Origin: Skermanella mucosa
GTDB lineage: Bacteria; Pseudomonadota; Alphaproteobacteria; Azospirillales; Azospirillaceae
Assembly (NCBI RefSeq): GCF_016765655.2
Contig: NZ_CP086107.1
Location: 558,001 to 622,000 of the forward strand
Direction: 5' to 3'
DNA: 64,000 nt
Notes under the pieces: generated by a model
Database searches by the model: none
The model's input: the letters and a program-made list of their open reading frames with translations, nothing else
What the model was told of the DNA's origin: nothing
Program-made: the position numbers and the translations under genes
Shown: piece after piece, positions 63,781 to 64,000 of the stretch
How the letters are laid out: every line of letters starts with the position of its first letter
Numbering within the stretch: the stretch's first letter is position 1

Positions 63781-64000
63781 TCATGCGAGGCCGTTCGAGC
63801 GGAACCAAGCGGCGCGCCCAAGAACGTCCCGGCTGTAGTTCCTGCCGGTCGTGATGCCGTCGATCACCTCTGCCGCAGCCGGCAAGAGCTTCCTGACGCC
63901 CTCGTAGCCGGCGTTGTAAGCCGCCAGAGCAGCGGCGGTCGCCGCGAAATCGTCCATGCCGGGAAAGTCCGCGCGTATCCGAGCCAGGTTTTCGGCCAGC
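63781..64000 (-). CDS. Lytic transglycosylase-like, C-terminal part (N-terminus off window)
   Basis: The last 72 codons read LARIRADFPGMDDFAATAAA, then LAAYNAGYEGVRKLLPAAAE and TTGRNYSRDVLGRAAWF. AYNAGYEGV is a hallmark of the SLT/lysozyme-like fold, where the Tyr/Asn line the substrate cleft, and TGRNYSRDVL is a usual end. The catalytic Glu is outside the window. It may be a phage or a T4SS-type transglycosylase. Confidence 0.75.
   Translation of the reverse strand, partial: LAENLARIRADFPGMDDFAATAAALAAYNAGYEGVRKLLPAAAEVIDGITTGRNYSRDVLGRAAWFRSNGLA

Overview
The window is GC-rich (most genes read with strong third-position GC), uses Shine-Dalgarno sites of the GGAG type, and carries genes typical of free-living Alphaproteobacteria of the Azospirillum/Skermanella kind (order Rhodospirillales). 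That placement is inference from gene style; no rRNA, tRNA or housekeeping marker is present. The replicon looks plastic: about fifteen insertion sequences or remnants (IS21, ISL3, IS1380, ISKra4, IS256, IS6, IS3, IS66, IS5, IS701-like, IS630, one MITE) fill roughly a third of it, several nested in one another.

Layout. 1-4250: broken IS21/ISL3, a resolvase stump and a complete IS1380 with CTAG target duplication. 4356-11106: a five-gene minus-strand operon, the most interesting locus. In transcription order it encodes a GASH-type helical protein, a zinc-ribbon GTPase (DO-GTPase2-like), a second GTPase (DO-GTPase1-like), a large GAP1-type protein ending in an effector-associated domain (EAD1), and a caspase-like peptidase ending in a matching EAD1. 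I read it as an NTP-gated conflict/programmed-death system in which the two EAD1 modules bring the caspase to the GTPase-controlled sensor. 11666-14155: a 98-bp MITE, a lower-GC DUF433/PIN toxin-antitoxin pair with a visible autoregulatory operator, a small HTH protein and a frameshifted pentapeptide-repeat gene. 14287-19280: IS pile-up. 19286-23958: decayed prophage head genes, an unknown gene, a ParS/MbcA-like gene and a serine recombinase.

24261-29938: a hybrid histidine kinase split by a complete IS66 with an exact 8-bp duplication; removing the element restores one 976-residue frame. 30092-35854: a secreted endonuclease clipped by IS5, a LuxR-type regulator lacking the phospho-acceptor Asp, and two small lipoproteins separated by an IS256 that landed on the start codon of the second. 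35913-37912: phage terminase small and large subunits. 38822-43253: IS701-like and IS21 elements bracketed by a 32-bp perfect inverted repeat.

43653-58328: conserved-looking functions on the minus strand: a HupE/UreJ-type membrane protein, an exported NHL-repeat protein, and a type II secretion operon (gspK-O-E-F-H-I-J-L-M-C-D). The major pseudopilin gspG is not in the window, and the operon's upstream side is cut by an IS6 element that itself holds an IS256 (58477-60776). The right end carries an AT-rich NlpC/P60-like peptidoglycan hydrolase, a HEAT-repeat membrane protein and the C-terminus of a lytic transglycosylase.
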